Below, piece after piece: positions 35,958 to 45,130 of a DNA stretch of 64,000 nt. Origin of the DNA: Mucilaginibacter sp. JRF (GTDB taxonomy: Bacteria > Bacteroidota > Bacteroidia > Sphingobacteriales > Sphingobacteriaceae); assembly GCF_015223065.1 (NCBI RefSeq), contig NZ_JADFBY010000001.1, forward strand, positions 1,230,597-1,294,596, read 5' to 3'. The number at the start of each line of letters is the position of its first letter. Positions within the stretch are counted from its first letter, which is position 1. The notes beneath the pieces are model-generated. The model worked only from the letters and a program-made list of their open reading frames with translations, had not been told where the DNA came from and made no database searches. Position numbers and translations under genes: made by a program.

Positions 35958-37355
35958 ATGAAACTAACTATACATGGTGCCGCCCGCCAGGTTACCGGAA
36001 GCATGCACTTGCTTGAGGTAAACAATTATAAGATACTGATTGATTGTGGTTTGGATTATGAGCGTGAAAGGCACCTGCAAAGTAACGAGGACTTTCCGTT
36101 CAGACCATCGGATATTGATGTAGTGATACTCACCCATGCCCATATTGATCACTCGGGCAATTTGCCTACGCTGATACGCCTGGGATATGAAGGCCAGATA
36201 TTGAGCACAGCTCCCACTGCTGATCTGACTGAATTGCTACTCCTGGATTCTGTTAGTATTTTCATGAACAAGGCTAACAAGGGTCGCAAGCATGGTCGAA
36301 ACCGTGGTAAGGCCAATAGCGGTTCGCAACCATTGTATCTGCAAAAGCATGTAATGGATACTATGGAGCGCTTTGTAACTATCGGCTACAACAAACCCTT
36401 TCGCCTTACTGGAGATGTTGAGCTTACCTTTATACCCGCCGGGCACTTACTCGGCGCAGCCGCGGCTGTGTTGAAGGTAAATGATAACGGCCAAGAAAAA
36501 ACTATAGCCTTTACCGGCGATATCGGCCGAAAGGACTACCCGGTACTTAATGATCCGGAGCCATTGCCCCCGGTTGATTACCTGGTAAGTGAGGCTACCT
36601 ACGGCGGGCGTTATCACACTAAAGATAGAACCGTTGAGCAGGCTTTGGTTGAAACCATCGAAAAAGCCTGCATCAAAGAACAAGGTCGTTTGATTATCCC
36701 GGCATTCAGTATTGGGCGTACACAATCACTCGTGTTTGCTCTTAACAAAATATTTAGCAGTGGTTTACTGCCAGCAGTTAAAGTTTTTGTTGATAGTCCG
36801 ATGGCGGTTATGGCCACACGAATATTCCGCAAATACCATTATTTGGTTAATGACGAGGCTCAGGAATTTTATAACAAACAGGGCGACGAATTTGAGTTTG
36901 ATAATCTTACGTATGTTGAAACCTTAAAGGATAGCAGGCAGGTATCCAATTATTTTGAGCCCTGCATCATCATATCATCAGCAGGTATGCTGGAGGGTGG
37001 CCGTATACAGGATCACTTGTTCTACAACATCCAGAACTACTATTGCACTATCCTCTTTATAGGTTATTGCGCTAAGGGTACACTTGGCCATCGCCTATTA
37101 CGTGGCGATCCAATCGTCCATATTAAAGACCGTGATCTTGCCGTTTACGCCACCATCAAACAAACCGACGTACTAAGCGCGCATGGCGATCATGATGATT
37201 TGATGGGTAATATCCTATCTCAGGATAAGAGTAAACTTAAAACTGTTTTCCTGGTACACGGCGAAACTTCGAGCATGGATACTTTGGCTACTTCAATTGA
37301 GGGAGCGGGTTATAAGGCTGTGGTTCCTGAAAAGGGTGTTGATTATATATTGTAA
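35958..37355 (+). CDS. Beta-CASP metallo-beta-lactamase family ribonuclease-like protein
   Basis: 465 aa. An MBL domain with THAHIDHSGNL (HxHxDH, residues 57-63) and GHLLGAAAAV, then the beta-CASP insert (FVDSPMA, SSAGMLEGGRIQDHL) and the late motifs SAHGDHDDL and VFLVHGE. The layout matches prokaryotic CPSF73-like endo- or exoribonucleases and related phosphodiesterases. No KH domain is present. Cytosolic. Followed by three palindromic repeats before convergent serA. Confidence 0.9.
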   Translation: MKLTIHGAARQVTGSMHLLEVNNYKILIDCGLDYERERHLQSNEDFPFRPSDIDVVILTHAHIDHSGNLPTLIRLGYEGQILSTAPTADLTELLLLDSVSIFMNKANKGRKHGRNRGKANSGSQPLYLQKHVMDTMERFVTIGYNKPFRLTGDVELTFIPAGHLLGAAAAVLKVNDNGQEKTIAFTGDIGRKDYPVLNDPEPLPPVDYLVSEATYGGRYHTKDRTVEQALVETIEKACIKEQGRLIIPAFSIGRTQSLVFALNKIFSSGLLPAVKVFVDSPMAVMATRIFRKYHYLVNDEAQEFYNKQGDEFEFDNLTYVETLKDSRQVSNYFEPCIIISSAGMLEGGRIQDHLFYNIQNYYCTILFIGYCAKGTLGHRLLRGDPIVHIKDRDLAVYATIKQTDVLSAHGDHDDLMGNILSQDKSKLKTVFLVHGETSSMDTLATSIEGAGYKAVVPEKGVDYIL

Positions 37356-37362
37356 AATATCG

Positions 37363-37445
37363 CGTCATTGCGAGGTACGAAGCAATCTCTTTAGGACATT
37401 CTTCAAGCAAATCTCTCGGGGATTGCTTCGTACCTCGCAATGACG
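37363..37445. repeat. Palindromic intergenic element with 25-bp perfect inverted arms
   Basis: Positions 37363-37387 are the exact reverse complement of 37421-37445 (outer sequence CGTCATTGCGAGGTACGAAG). The 33-nt core is not palindromic. It begins seven bases after the stop of the beta-CASP gene. The arms share the GCGAG and GTACCTCG blocks with the neighbouring repeat at 37462-37546. Confidence 0.85.
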
Positions 37446-37461
37446 TAATTTTTATTCCTTT

Positions 37462-37546
37462 TGTCATTTCGAAGCGTTAGCGAGAAATCTGTACGCGTTC
37501 ATAACCAAGCGACAGATTTCTCTCTCGTACCTCGATCGAAATGACA
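37462..37546 (+). repeat. Palindromic element, module A of a composite repeat (copy 1)
   Basis: 85 nt with imperfect inverted ends: TGTCATTTCGA at the left and TCGAAATGACA at the right, inner arms GAGAAATCTGT and ACAGATTTCTC. The same sequence, with small indels, occurs in reverse complement at 49032-49114. It is followed after 10 nt by module B (37557-37590). Confidence 0.85.
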
Positions 37547-37556
37547 AGGATTATTA

Positions 37557-37590
37557 AAGTCCTCCCCCTCGGGGAGGATTTAGAAGGGCT
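37557..37590 (+). repeat. 34-nt hairpin-forming repeat, module B of the composite repeat (copy 1)
   Basis: AAGTCCTCCCCCTCGGGGAG opens the 34-nt unit, which ends AAGGGCT. Its reverse complement occurs at 48976-49009 with 31 of 34 bases identical. The CCTCCCC/GGGGAGG arms form a tight hairpin. The order A then B is the same in both composite copies. Confidence 0.85.
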
Positions 37591-37627
37591 AAAAAAAGTC
37601 CACGAGCATTACTGCCCGTGGACTTTT
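37591..37627 (-). terminator. Rho-independent terminator of serA
   Basis: On the minus strand AAAAGTCCACG pairs with CGTGGACTTTT around a 12-nt loop, followed by TTTTTTT (the A-run at 37591-37597). It lies 22 nt beyond the stop of serA. Confidence 0.8.
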
Positions 37628-37648
37628 AAATATAGTTCAATAAAACTA

Positions 37649-38596
37649 CTATTTCTTAAAGTGATCAATGATCAGGCTGGCAAGCTCTACGCCTATTCTT
37701 TCTTGAGCCTCGTTGGTTGCCGCGCCGATGTGTGGGGTTAACGAGATCTTTGGATGTGATAGAATTTCCTGGCGAGGAGTTGGCTCATTATCGAAAACAT
37801 CCAATGCCGCGAATGATACCTTACCACTGTCAAGGGCTGCAATTAATGCAGTTTCTTCAATCAAACCACCACGTGAGCAGTTAACAAGGCCTACACCTTT
37901 TTTAAGCAATTCTAACTCTGCTTCGCCAATTAAAGCTTTGTCTACAAACGGAGTATGCAGGGTAATAAAATCCGATTGTTTAAGCACTTCTTCAAACGAA
38001 GCTGTTTTTACCGGAACCTTTACCTTAGTGCCGCCACCCAAAACAATCTCTAATTCAGGATTGAAAGGATACAGATCATAGGCCAAAACTTCCATACCTA
38101 CGCCGATAGCTATCTTGGCCACTTCGCGACCGATACGGCCAAAACCAAGAATACCTAAAGTTTTACCACGTAGCTCAACTCCTTTAGCGTAAGCTTTTTT
38201 AAGTCCGTTAAAGTTGGTAGCGCCTTCAACCGGTGTTTTGCGGTTGCTATCATACAAAAAGCGTACACCACCATATAAGTGACCAAAAACAAGTTCGGCA
38301 ACTGATAATGATGATGAAGCCGGGGTATTGTAAACGGCTACACCCTTTTCTTTAGCGTAGTCAACATCAATATTATCAACACCTACACCACCACGACCTA
38401 TCAGTTTAATGTTAGGGCAGGCATCAATAAGGGCTTTACGCACTTTTGTGGCGCTACGCACGGTGATGGCATCATATTCATTTAAACGTGCAGGTAATTC
38501 ATCCTGCGGTATATTGTTGGTATCAACGGTAAAGCCAGCAGCCTCAAGCATTTGCTTACCTACCGGATCGATACCGTCATTAGCTAATATTTTCAT
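37649..38596 (-). CDS. serA: D-3-phosphoglycerate dehydrogenase (short form)
   Basis: 315 aa. SerA oxidises 3-phosphoglycerate, the first step of serine synthesis. The substrate domain contains VRSATKV and GRGGVGVDNID; the NAD site is LGILGFGRIGREVA near residue 147; the catalytic Arg, Glu and His are in NCSRGGLI, FDNEPTP and TPHIGAAT. It stops soon after the nucleotide-binding domain, without the ACT regulatory domain of long SerA proteins, so allosteric serine control of that kind is not expected. Other D-2-hydroxyacid dehydrogenases look similar, but pairing with serC upstream supports SerA. Confidence 0.92.
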   Translation of the reverse strand: MKILANDGIDPVGKQMLEAAGFTVDTNNIPQDELPARLNEYDAITVRSATKVRKALIDACPNIKLIGRGGVGVDNIDVDYAKEKGVAVYNTPASSSLSVAELVFGHLYGGVRFLYDSNRKTPVEGATNFNGLKKAYAKGVELRGKTLGILGFGRIGREVAKIAIGVGMEVLAYDLYPFNPELEIVLGGGTKVKVPVKTASFEEVLKQSDFITLHTPFVDKALIGEAELELLKKGVGLVNCSRGGLIEETALIAALDSGKVSFAALDVFDNEPTPRQEILSHPKISLTPHIGAATNEAQERIGVELASLIIDHFKK

Positions 38597-38607
38597 TTGT
38601 CTTGTAT

Positions 38608-38676
38608 GTCATTGGTCACTCCGTCATTGGTCATTGTCAGAAATACTTACCGACCGCTCACCATTGACTACTGACC
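38608..38676. repeat. Short direct and inverted repeats between serC and serA
   Basis: GTCATTGGTCA occurs twice (38608-38618 and 38623-38633), and the right part holds inverted-like motifs (ACCATTGACTACTGACCAT). The element fills the 83-nt gap of the serC-serA operon without a terminator-like T-run, so read-through is likely. Confidence 0.5.
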
Positions 38677-38679
38677 ATA

Positions 38680-39747
38680 TTATTTATTCTTTTCGGCAAA
38701 CTCCTGCATTGTTTCTATCAGCACATGAACGCTGGTTATTGGCAACGCATTATAAATTGAGGCTCTGAAACCGCCTACACTCCTGTGGCCTTTAATGCCA
38801 ACTATGCCTTTTTCGTCGCATAGTTTCAGGAAAGGTTTTTCGTGCTCAGGGTTTTCGGCCACAAAGCAAACGTTCATGTGCGAACGATCTTCAGTAGCAG
38901 CAACACCTTTAAACAGCGGGTTACGATCTATCTCGGCATATAATGCTTTTGATTTCGCGATATTTTCCTGTTCAATAGCTTCAACGCCACCTTTTGCTTT
39001 CACCCAGTTCAGGGTAAGCATTGATACGTAGATAGCGAACACCGGAGGCGTATTGTACATTGAACCACCTTCAATTTGAGTTTGATAGTTGAACATTGCA
39101 GGTATCTTACGATCTGCCTTGCCCAATATCTCATCCTTAACAATTACCAGTGTAACACCGGCAGGACCCATATTTTTTTGCGCACCGGCGTAGATCAAAC
39201 CGAAATCAGCTACGTTGATCTTGCGGCTAAATATGTCTGACGACATATCGCAAACCACCGGTACCGGCGACGACGGGAAGCTTTGCAGCTGCGTACCGTA
39301 AATAGTATTATTTGATGTTATGTGGAAATAGGCTGCATCAGCAGGTATTTCAAAATCCTTTGGTATAAAGGTAAAGTTGCTCTCTTTTGATGAAGCCACT
39401 ACAGCAACCTCGCCAAAATATTTAGCCTCTTTAAGTGCTTTGTTAGCCCATACACCGGTTTCAAGGTATGCGGCCTTGCCACCCTCCGGTAACAGGTTGT
39501 AAGGTACTAACGCGAACTGTGTGCTTGCACCACCTTGTAAAAACAATACCGAATAACCTTCAGGTAAGCTAAATAACTCTTTAACCAAACGTACAGCCTC
39601 GTCTAAAACGGCTTCAAACTCCTTGGATCTGTGCGATATCTCAAGTATTGATAAACCAGTTCCATTAAAATCGATAACAGCCTGAGCAGCCTGCTTTAAA
39701 ACCTCCTGGGGTAATATGCCCGGCCCGGCACCAAAATTATGTTTCAT
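38680..39747 (-). CDS. serC: Phosphoserine aminotransferase
   Basis: 355 aa. SerC makes phosphoserine from 3-phosphohydroxypyruvate and glutamate; it can also act in pyridoxal phosphate synthesis. The fold-type I pattern is seen: FGAGPGILP at the start, [43 protein letters not shown] and the PLP lysine in [15 protein letters not shown] near residue 190. Start ATG 39747. Upstream of serA with a short gap, so serCA form one transcription unit. Confidence 0.96.
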   Translation of the reverse strand: MKHNFGAGPGILPQEVLKQAAQAVIDFNGTGLSILEISHRSKEFEAVLDEAVRLVKELFSLPEGYSVLFLQGGASTQFALVPYNLLPEGGKAAYLETGVWANKALKEAKYFGEVAVVASSKESNFTFIPKDFEIPADAAYFHITSNNTIYGTQLQSFPSSPVPVVCDMSSDIFSRKINVADFGLIYAGAQKNMGPAGVTLVIVKDEILGKADRKIPAMFNYQTQIEGGSMYNTPPVFAIYVSMLTLNWVKAKGGVEAIEQENIAKSKALYAEIDRNPLFKGVAATEDRSHMNVCFVAENPEHEKPFLKLCDEKGIVGIKGHRSVGGFRASIYNALPITSVHVLIETMQEFAEKNK

Positions 39748-39893
39748 ATAATTATTGAAATGTGAACGCTAAAACACTTTGGTCAGTTAGTATATTAACG
39801 CGTCGAAGTTAATTATTTTGACAAAGTATATAGAGATTATTTGCTTTTTGTTGAAAAAAAGCGACACTTTATTAACAATCAGGATGATGTGAT

Positions 39894-40562
39894 TTACACC
39901 TCGCGCAGAGGTACCGAATTTTTAAGCGCTGATATGGCCTCAAGCTGATCTTCGGAGGAGAATACCGAACTGCCGGCCACCAGTACATTAGCCCCGGCTT
40001 CAATGAGTTTAGCGGCATTTTTTACGTCTACCCCACCATCTATCTCAATATAAAGTTCCGGATTGTGATATTCTGCAAGCGTGCGTAGCTGCTTTATTTT
40101 TTTGTAGGTATTATCAATGAATTTTTGACCGCCAAAGCCCGGGTTAACCGACATGATACACACCTGCTCAACATCAGTAATAATATCTTCTAGCAAGCTT
40201 ACATTGGTATGCGGGTTTAACGCCACTCCTGCCCTGCATCCCAAATCCTTAATGGCTTGTATGGTACGATGCAAATGCGTACAAGCTTCATAATGTACCA
40301 TAATGCCATCAGCACCGGCATCCTTAAAAGCTTTTAAATAACGGTCAGGATCAACTATCATCAGGTGAACATCCAACGGTTTGGTAGCATACTTTTTAAC
40401 CGCGTTAATCACCGGAAAACCAAAAGAAATATTCGGTACGAATACACCATCCATAACATCAACATGAATCCAGTCGGCTTCGCTACGGTTCAGCATTTCA
40501 ATATCACGTTGCATGTTGGCAAAGTCCGCCGCAAGAATAGAAGGGGCAATTAGAGGCTTCAT
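39894..40562 (-). CDS. rpe: Ribulose-phosphate 3-epimerase
   Basis: 222 aa from ATG 40562. Interconverts ribulose 5-phosphate and xylulose 5-phosphate. TIM-barrel with the standard MKPLIAPSILAADF start, HVDVMDGVFVPN (catalytic Asp and metal His), HLMIVDP, MVHYEA, MSVNPGFGGQKF and EIDGGVD (second catalytic Asp). An upstream frame extension of 24 residues carries no homology, so the shorter start is used. A gene for a 90-aa hypothetical protein lies 62 nt upstream on the same strand. Confidence 0.95.
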   Translation of the reverse strand: MKPLIAPSILAADFANMQRDIEMLNRSEADWIHVDVMDGVFVPNISFGFPVINAVKKYATKPLDVHLMIVDPDRYLKAFKDAGADGIMVHYEACTHLHRTIQAIKDLGCRAGVALNPHTNVSLLEDIITDVEQVCIMSVNPGFGGQKFIDNTYKKIKQLRTLAEYHNPELYIEIDGGVDVKNAAKLIEAGANVLVAGSSVFSSEDQLEAISALKNSVPLREV

Positions 40563-40624
40563 GGCGGTAAATATAGGCATTGGTGTGGTGCGGTTTAATT
40601 TATTTAATGTAAAAAAGCCCTGTA

Positions 40625-40897
40625 TCAATCGCAATTCAACAACAAATCGTAGTATTTTTTCATCAGCACAGTATCGTAATTTACCAATGAGGTATAGGCT
40701 TCAGACACTAACTCATTTAAAATTGACGCACCCAGCTGCCCTGCCCCGTTAGGTATCGATTCATAGTACTTAATAATATCCTTCACACGGATGATCTCGT
40801 ACAGCAACAGCTGCACCAAATCTGCCTGCGCGTCAGATTTTACCCCCTGTGGGTTCTTGCTCAGAAATTCTAAAGGATCGAGGGGTGTAAAATTCAT
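40625..40897 (-). CDS. Conserved small hypothetical protein
   Basis: 90 aa, mostly helical, no signal peptide or membrane segment, no Cys motif apart from one terminal Cys. Alternating charged and hydrophobic residues (LVQLLLYEIIRVKDIIKYYE) suggest a helical bundle. It is upstream of rpe on the same strand and probably cotranscribed. No function recognised. Confidence 0.7.
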   Translation of the reverse strand: MNFTPLDPLEFLSKNPQGVKSDAQADLVQLLLYEIIRVKDIIKYYESIPNGAGQLGASILNELVSEAYTSLVNYDTVLMKKYYDLLLNCD

Positions 40898-41020
40898 TTT
40901 TTAATTAAGCACCGAATATAGTTTACCATCTAACTATGCAGTACAATCGATAGTTCTAAAAGTTTTAAAAAAATAATATTTGTTGCTAAAACAATTAAAT
41001 CACTATTCAAACTCATCTTT

Positions 41021-41054
41021 AAAAAAAGAAACCCTCGCTTTTAGGGAGGGTTTC
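41021..41054 (-). terminator. Rho-independent terminator of pnp
   Basis: On the minus strand GAAACCCTC-type arms (41028-41036 with 41046-41054) close a 9-nt loop, followed by seven T (41021-41027). It lies 20 nt beyond the pnp stop. Confidence 0.85.
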
Positions 41055-41073
41055 TTAATGCAATTATAATAAA

Positions 41074-43215
41074 TTATTTGCTTTCTTCAGCTGGTCTTTC
41101 CGGCTTTGGAAGCAAAGCTTTTCTTGATAATTTAAGCTTGCCTTGTTTATCAACGTCAAGCAGTTTTACACGCACTTCATCACCCACTTGGAAGATGCCG
41201 TCCATGCTTTCAAAACGCTTGTGGTCGATCTCTGATATGTGCAGCAAACCGTCTTTACCAGGTAATATCTCGATGAACGCGCCAAACGGCATGATCGATT
41301 TTACCTTACCTTCGTAAATGTCACCTACCTCTGGTTTAGCAGCGATAGCGCGGATGCGGGCAACAGCCTGATCAATAGAGGCTTTGTTATCAGCGAAAAT
41401 TTGTACGATACCTTGGTTGTTAACCTCCTCGATAGAGATGGTAGCACCGGTTTCGCGTTGCATTTCCTGGATGATCTTACCACCGGGACCGATAACCGCA
41501 CCAATAAATTCTTTATCAATTTTAATGGTGATGATACGCGGAGCGTGTGGTTTGTAATCTTCGCGAGGTGCAGAAATGGTTTTCTTCATCTCGTTAAGGA
41601 TGTGTAAACGACCATCCTTAGCCTGATGTAAAGCCTTAGCTAATACTTCGTATGACAGGCCGTTGATCTTTAAGTCCATCTGGCAGGCAACAATACCATT
41701 TTCGGTACCGGTTACCTTAAAGTCCATATCGCCTAAGTGATCCTCGTCGCCCAAAATGTCAGACAATACAGCGTATTTAGTACCTTCAGGATTGGTGATC
41801 AAACCCATCGCGATACCTGATACAGGAGCCTGGATCTTGATACCGGCATCCATCAACGCTAATGTACCCGCGCAAACGGTAGCCATTGATGATGAACCAT
41901 TTGATTCCAATATATCAGATACCACACGGATAGTGTATGGATTTTCATCAGCAACAGGTAATACTTGTTTTAATGAACGCATAGCCAGGTTACCGTGACC
42001 AATTTCACGACGACCAGCACCCCTGTTAGGACGAACCTCACCGGTTGAGAAACCAGGGAAGTTATAGTGCAGGATGAATTTTTGGTAACCGTTGATGAAC
42101 GCGCCATCAATCATTTGCTCATCATCCTTAGCGCCCAAAGTAACGGTGGTTAATGCCTGGGTTTCGCCACGGGTAAATACCGCCGAACCGTGAGCAGCAG
42201 GCAAATAACCTACTTCGCTCCAAATCGGGCGTATTTGTTTTGAGTTACGGCCATCCAAACGCATATCCTCATCAAGGATCAGGTTACGTACTGCATCATA
42301 CTCAACATCGTGGAAATATTTTTTGATCAGGCTTTCAGTAACCGCGTCGATCTCGATACCCAGAGTAGCGGTGAAAATATCGCGTATCTCACGTAATTTA
42401 AGATGACGCTCGTGTTTAGCTGAACCTGATTTAGCTACTTCATAAACTTTATCGTAAGTAGCTGCATAAACTTGTTTCTTTAATTCTTCGTTGCTATGCT
42501 CATGGCTGTAAACGCGTTTTTCGGTTTTACCAACTTCGGCAGCAAGTTCTTTTTGAGCTTGTACCTGTACTTTGATAGCCTCGTGAGCGAATTTAATAGC
42601 CTCAACAAGTTCTTCTTCCTGAATTTCTTTTGATTCACCCTCAACCATGTTGATGTCGAACTCAGAACCAGCCACGATAAACTCTAATGTAGCACGCTCT
42701 AAATCGCTAAGGGTTGGGTTGATAACTAATTTGCCATCAATTTTAGCTACGCGAACTTCTGATATAGGGCCGTTGAACGGAATATCAGAAACTGCTAATG
42801 CCGCTGATGCTGCCAAACCGGCAAGGCAATCAGGCATAATGTTTTTGTCTGCCGAGATCAAAGAGATCATTACCTGTGTATCGGCATGGTAATCCTCCGG
42901 GAATAATGGACGTAAAGCGCGGTCAACCAAACGAGAGATCAATACCTCATAGTCTGACAAGCGTGCCTCACGACGTAAAAAACCACCTGGTATACGACCG
43001 GTGGAAGCATATTTTTCCTGATAATCAACCGAAAGTGGTAAAAAGTCAACACCTTCTTTTGCTTCAGGCGATGATACTACAGTAGCAAGCAACATGGTAT
43101 CACCTTGTTTTACTACTACCGAGCCATCAGCTTGTTTGGCCAGTTTGCCGGTTTCGATCTCAACGGTGCGGCCGTCACCTAAATCAAATACCTTTTTAAT
43201 TGCGTTATAACTCAT
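41074..43215 (-). CDS. pnp: Polyribonucleotide nucleotidyltransferase (PNPase)
   Basis: 713 aa. Phosphorolytic 3'-5' exoribonuclease of RNA turnover. Two RNase PH-like domains ([19 protein letters not shown] at the N-terminus; [13 protein letters not shown] in the second) with [20 protein letters not shown], then a KH domain ([15 protein letters not shown] near residue 570) and an S1 domain ([19 protein letters not shown]). Downstream of rpsO, as in many bacteria. Ends at a strong terminator. Confidence 0.97.
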   Translation of the reverse strand: MSYNAIKKVFDLGDGRTVEIETGKLAKQADGSVVVKQGDTMLLATVVSSPEAKEGVDFLPLSVDYQEKYASTGRIPGGFLRREARLSDYEVLISRLVDRALRPLFPEDYHADTQVMISLISADKNIMPDCLAGLAASAALAVSDIPFNGPISEVRVAKIDGKLVINPTLSDLERATLEFIVAGSEFDINMVEGESKEIQEEELVEAIKFAHEAIKVQVQAQKELAAEVGKTEKRVYSHEHSNEELKKQVYAATYDKVYEVAKSGSAKHERHLKLREIRDIFTATLGIEIDAVTESLIKKYFHDVEYDAVRNLILDEDMRLDGRNSKQIRPIWSEVGYLPAAHGSAVFTRGETQALTTVTLGAKDDEQMIDGAFINGYQKFILHYNFPGFSTGEVRPNRGAGRREIGHGNLAMRSLKQVLPVADENPYTIRVVSDILESNGSSSMATVCAGTLALMDAGIKIQAPVSGIAMGLITNPEGTKYAVLSDILGDEDHLGDMDFKVTGTENGIVACQMDLKINGLSYEVLAKALHQAKDGRLHILNEMKKTISAPREDYKPHAPRIITIKIDKEFIGAVIGPGGKIIQEMQRETGATISIEEVNNQGIVQIFADNKASIDQAVARIRAIAAKPEVGDIYEGKVKSIMPFGAFIEILPGKDGLLHISEIDHKRFESMDGIFQVGDEVRVKLLDVDKQGKLKLSRKALLPKPERPAEESK

Positions 43216-43230
43216 TTTGTTTTTATTGTG

Positions 43231-43257
43231 ATGCGTTTTTCATCTTCAGGAACGCAC
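43231..43257 (-). promoter_or_regulatory. Possible hairpin in the pnp 5' leader
   Basis: TGCGTT (43232-43237) and AACGCA (43251-43256) pair around 13 nt, 16 nt before the pnp ATG. In Escherichia coli the pnp leader forms a stem for RNase III and PNPase autoregulation; whether that applies here is inference. Confidence 0.3.
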
Positions 43258-43295
43258 CGGTTGTTTTATAGTGTTTAAAAACTTGCGACAAAAGT

Positions 43296-43331
43296 AAAAA
43301 AGCCATTCGTATTTAACGAACGGCTTTTTTT
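43296..43331. terminator. Terminator or attenuator between rpsO and pnp
   Basis: AGCCATTCGT (43301-43310) and ACGAACGGCT (43316-43325) pair with one G-U/mismatch around a 5-nt loop; T-runs follow on both strands (minus: from the A-run 43296-43300). It sits 17 nt beyond the rpsO stop. Partial read-through would feed pnp. Confidence 0.75.
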
Positions 43332-43347
43332 GCAATACGATTGAAGA

Positions 43348-43626
43348 TTACTTGATAATATCCCTAAGCTGTAAAGCTTTGATGATAGCACGGTATCTTG
43401 CAATATCTTTATTATAAAGGTAAGCCAGTAATGCACGGCGTTTACCTACAAGCTTTTGCAGTGATAACTGAGTTGCAAAATCTTTTTTGTTTTTTTTCAG
43501 GTGCCCGGTTAAGTGAGCAATACGGGTTGTAAACAACGCTACCTGACCTTCTGCTGAACCTGTATCGGCAGCACTGTTACCATGTTTCGCGAAAATTTCT
43601 TGTTTCGCCTCTTTACTTAAATACAT
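43348..43626 (-). CDS. rpsO: 30S ribosomal protein S15
   Basis: 92 aa. Binds the central domain of 16S rRNA and helps assembly. The family pattern is clear: KQEIFAKHGNSAADTGSAEGQ, HLTGHLKKNKKDF and RRALLAYLYNKDIARY. Start ATG 43626 gives MYLSKEAKQEI. It has its own promoter (43673-43703) and a terminator-like hairpin before pnp. Confidence 0.97.
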   Translation of the reverse strand: MYLSKEAKQEIFAKHGNSAADTGSAEGQVALFTTRIAHLTGHLKKNKKDFATQLSLQKLVGKRRALLAYLYNKDIARYRAIIKALQLRDIIK

Positions 43627-43672
43627 TGCTTGAATAATATTAAAGCTGTTAATACTTTATTAATTGTGGGTG

Positions 43673-43703
43673 CAAAGATATACTTATTAATTAGTATATA
43701 CAA
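43673..43703 (-). promoter_or_regulatory. Promoter of rpsO
   Basis: On the minus strand TTG (43703-43701), 20 nt, then TATCTTTG (43680-43673), a perfect -7 element. The ATG is 46 nt downstream, leaving a leader of about 40 nt, long enough for S15 autoregulation, although no known structure was identified. Confidence 0.65.
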
Positions 43704-43740
43704 TAGCGGCGCTGCTTGTACGCTAAATATATTTTGCAAC

Positions 43741-43774
43741 AAAAAAACAAAGGCCGCCATTGCGGGCAGCCTTT
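43741..43774 (-). terminator. Terminator of the rplU-rpmA operon
   Basis: On the minus strand AAGGCTGCC pairs with GGCGGCCTT (one mismatch) around CGCAAT, followed by TG and seven T. It lies 28 nt beyond the rpmA stop. Confidence 0.75.
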
Positions 43775-43801
43775 ATGTGGTAATATTATTTATACTGAAA
43801 A

Positions 43802-44188
43802 TTACTCAGCTACAGCAGCTTCTTCAGTACCTTCAGTTTCTTTAGCTACCGGAGCTTCAGCTTTAACAGCTTTCGCTTTGGTTGCAGCTTTTGCTTTTGG
43901 AGCAGGTGCAGCTACTTCAGCTACTGCCTCAGTTTCAAAAGGGATAACTGATACGTATGAACGGTTATCAGCTTTCTTTTTGAAAACAACCTGACCATCA
44001 ATAAGAGCGAATAAAGTGTGATCTTTACCGATACCTACGTTAAGGCCTGGGTTGTGTGGGGTACCACGCTGACGAACGATGATGTTACCAGCGATTGCAG
44101 GCTGACCACCGAATATTTTGATACCTAAGCGTTTGCTATGCGATTCACGGCCGTTTTTGGAACTACCGGCCCCTTTTTTGTGTGCCAT
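43802..44188 (-). CDS. rpmA: 50S ribosomal protein L27 with long C-terminal tail
   Basis: 128 aa; L27 is commonly 85-95. The first 84 residues are a full L27 ([50 protein letters not shown]). After VSVIPF comes a tail of about 44 residues made of Ala, Lys, Glu, Val and Pro repeats ([20 protein letters not shown]), with no stop at the usual place. Not a fusion with a neighbour. No N-terminal cleavable extension is seen. The N-terminus near the peptidyl-transferase centre is standard. Second gene of rplU-rpmA. Confidence 0.96.
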   Translation of the reverse strand: MAHKKGAGSSKNGRESHSKRLGIKIFGGQPAIAGNIIVRQRGTPHNPGLNVGIGKDHTLFALIDGQVVFKKKADNRSYVSVIPFETEAVAEVAAPAPKAKAATKAKAVKAEAPVAKETEGTEEAAVAE

Positions 44189-44238
44189 TTCTTATATCTT
44201 TTTATGAAGGATAAACAACCTTCGGGATTAAACAATAA

Positions 44239-44547
44239 TTACAGAGCGATACCTGTGATCTCGATTTTGGTAAATTGTTGACGGTGACCGTTTTTCTTTT
44301 TGTAACCTTTTCTTCTCTTCTTTTTGAAGATGATCACTTTATCACCTTTTACATGCGACAAGATCTTAGCTGATACTTTAGCGCCTTTCAAATCAGTACC
44401 TAATTTGAATTTACCTTCGTTTTCTGCTAACAATACTGTGTCAAATTCAATACTAGCGCCTTCATCTCCCTGTAAGCGGTGTACAAAGATCTGCTGGTCT
44501 TTTGCAACTTTAAATTGCTGTCCGGCTATACTTACTATTGCGTACAT
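44239..44547 (-). CDS. rplU: 50S ribosomal protein L21
   Basis: 102 aa. MYAIVSIAGQQFKVAKDQQ at the start, VKGDKVIIFKKKRRKGYKKKNGHRQ in parts (KVIIFKKKRRKGYKKKNGH), and FTKIEITGI at the end are the L21 signature. Starts the rplU-rpmA operon, with a perfect -7 element 33 nt upstream. Confidence 0.97.
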   Translation of the reverse strand: MYAIVSIAGQQFKVAKDQQIFVHRLQGDEGASIEFDTVLLAENEGKFKLGTDLKGAKVSAKILSHVKGDKVIIFKKKRRKGYKKKNGHRQQFTKIEITGIAL

Positions 44548-44580
44548 TGTTATAAATTATGTTTTTTAAATTTCGAGGTG

Positions 44581-44588
44581 CAAATATA
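44581..44588 (-). promoter_or_regulatory. Promoter of rplU-rpmA (TATATTTG)
   Basis: On the minus strand TATATTTG, a perfect -7 element; TTG at 44614-44612 is 23 nt upstream, within the accepted range. The ATG of rplU is 33 nt downstream. Confidence 0.6.
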
Positions 44589-44618
44589 GATATTAATCTA
44601 TCAAATACCAACAAGCAA

Positions 44619-45119
44619 CTATTTTTTATTTCGTTGCTCGGCGTCGCTTAATATACGCTGTATCTCCTTGATCAGGCGTTGGTTGGCATCGATCAACTTT
44701 TCGTTGCCCTGGTAGTTGGATTGAAATAAAACTTTTTTGCTTTTGCGCATATAGTTAAACTCAATAACATAATACGGCACTTTAGGATCACGCTTTGCAC
44801 TATTCACCTCCTGCGCCGGAAAATCCCAAAAACCCAGATCGGCAGCCTTACGGTGAAGGTATAACAGATCATCCTTATTCAACTTCAATGTGGTTTTCAC
44901 CAGCGAATCGCGGCCATCAATAAACTGATAGTTGTGCGTTTTTGAGTTAAATTTATTTACCAAACTATCGCCATTGCCATATTCAAATACCATGTACTGA
45001 AACTCATTGAACTTATATGGCGCATTCTTAACCATCATACCATAATAGTAAAAACAATAAGCCAAAAACGGCACCACAACACTGGCAGCAAGGAAGATCT
45101 TTTTATTTTTTAAAGTCAT
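44619..45119 (-). CDS. Hypothetical membrane-anchored protein
   Basis: 166 aa. A single N-terminal hydrophobic segment (residues 9-26, IFLAASVVVPFLAYCFYYYG) anchors a polar, probably periplasmic domain with mixed alpha/beta pattern (DDLLYLHRKAADLGFWDFP, YYVIEFNYM). No lipobox and no enzyme motif. Upstream of rplU on the same strand, but separated by the rplU promoter. The domain loosely resembles small periplasmic proteins of unknown function in this phylum. Function unknown. Confidence 0.75.
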   Translation of the reverse strand: MTLKNKKIFLAASVVVPFLAYCFYYYGMMVKNAPYKFNEFQYMVFEYGNGDSLVNKFNSKTHNYQFIDGRDSLVKTTLKLNKDDLLYLHRKAADLGFWDFPAQEVNSAKRDPKVPYYVIEFNYMRKSKKVLFQSNYQGNEKLIDANQRLIKEIQRILSDAEQRNKK

Positions 45120-45130
45120 TTATTTACTTT

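Noticed and set aside
37363..37590. CRISPR array
   Set aside because: The repeats are different palindromic elements, not equal direct repeats with spacers.
37541..37741. Plus-strand frame across the repeats and the end of serA
   Set aside because: Composed of repeat and terminator sequence and antisense serA; no coding character.
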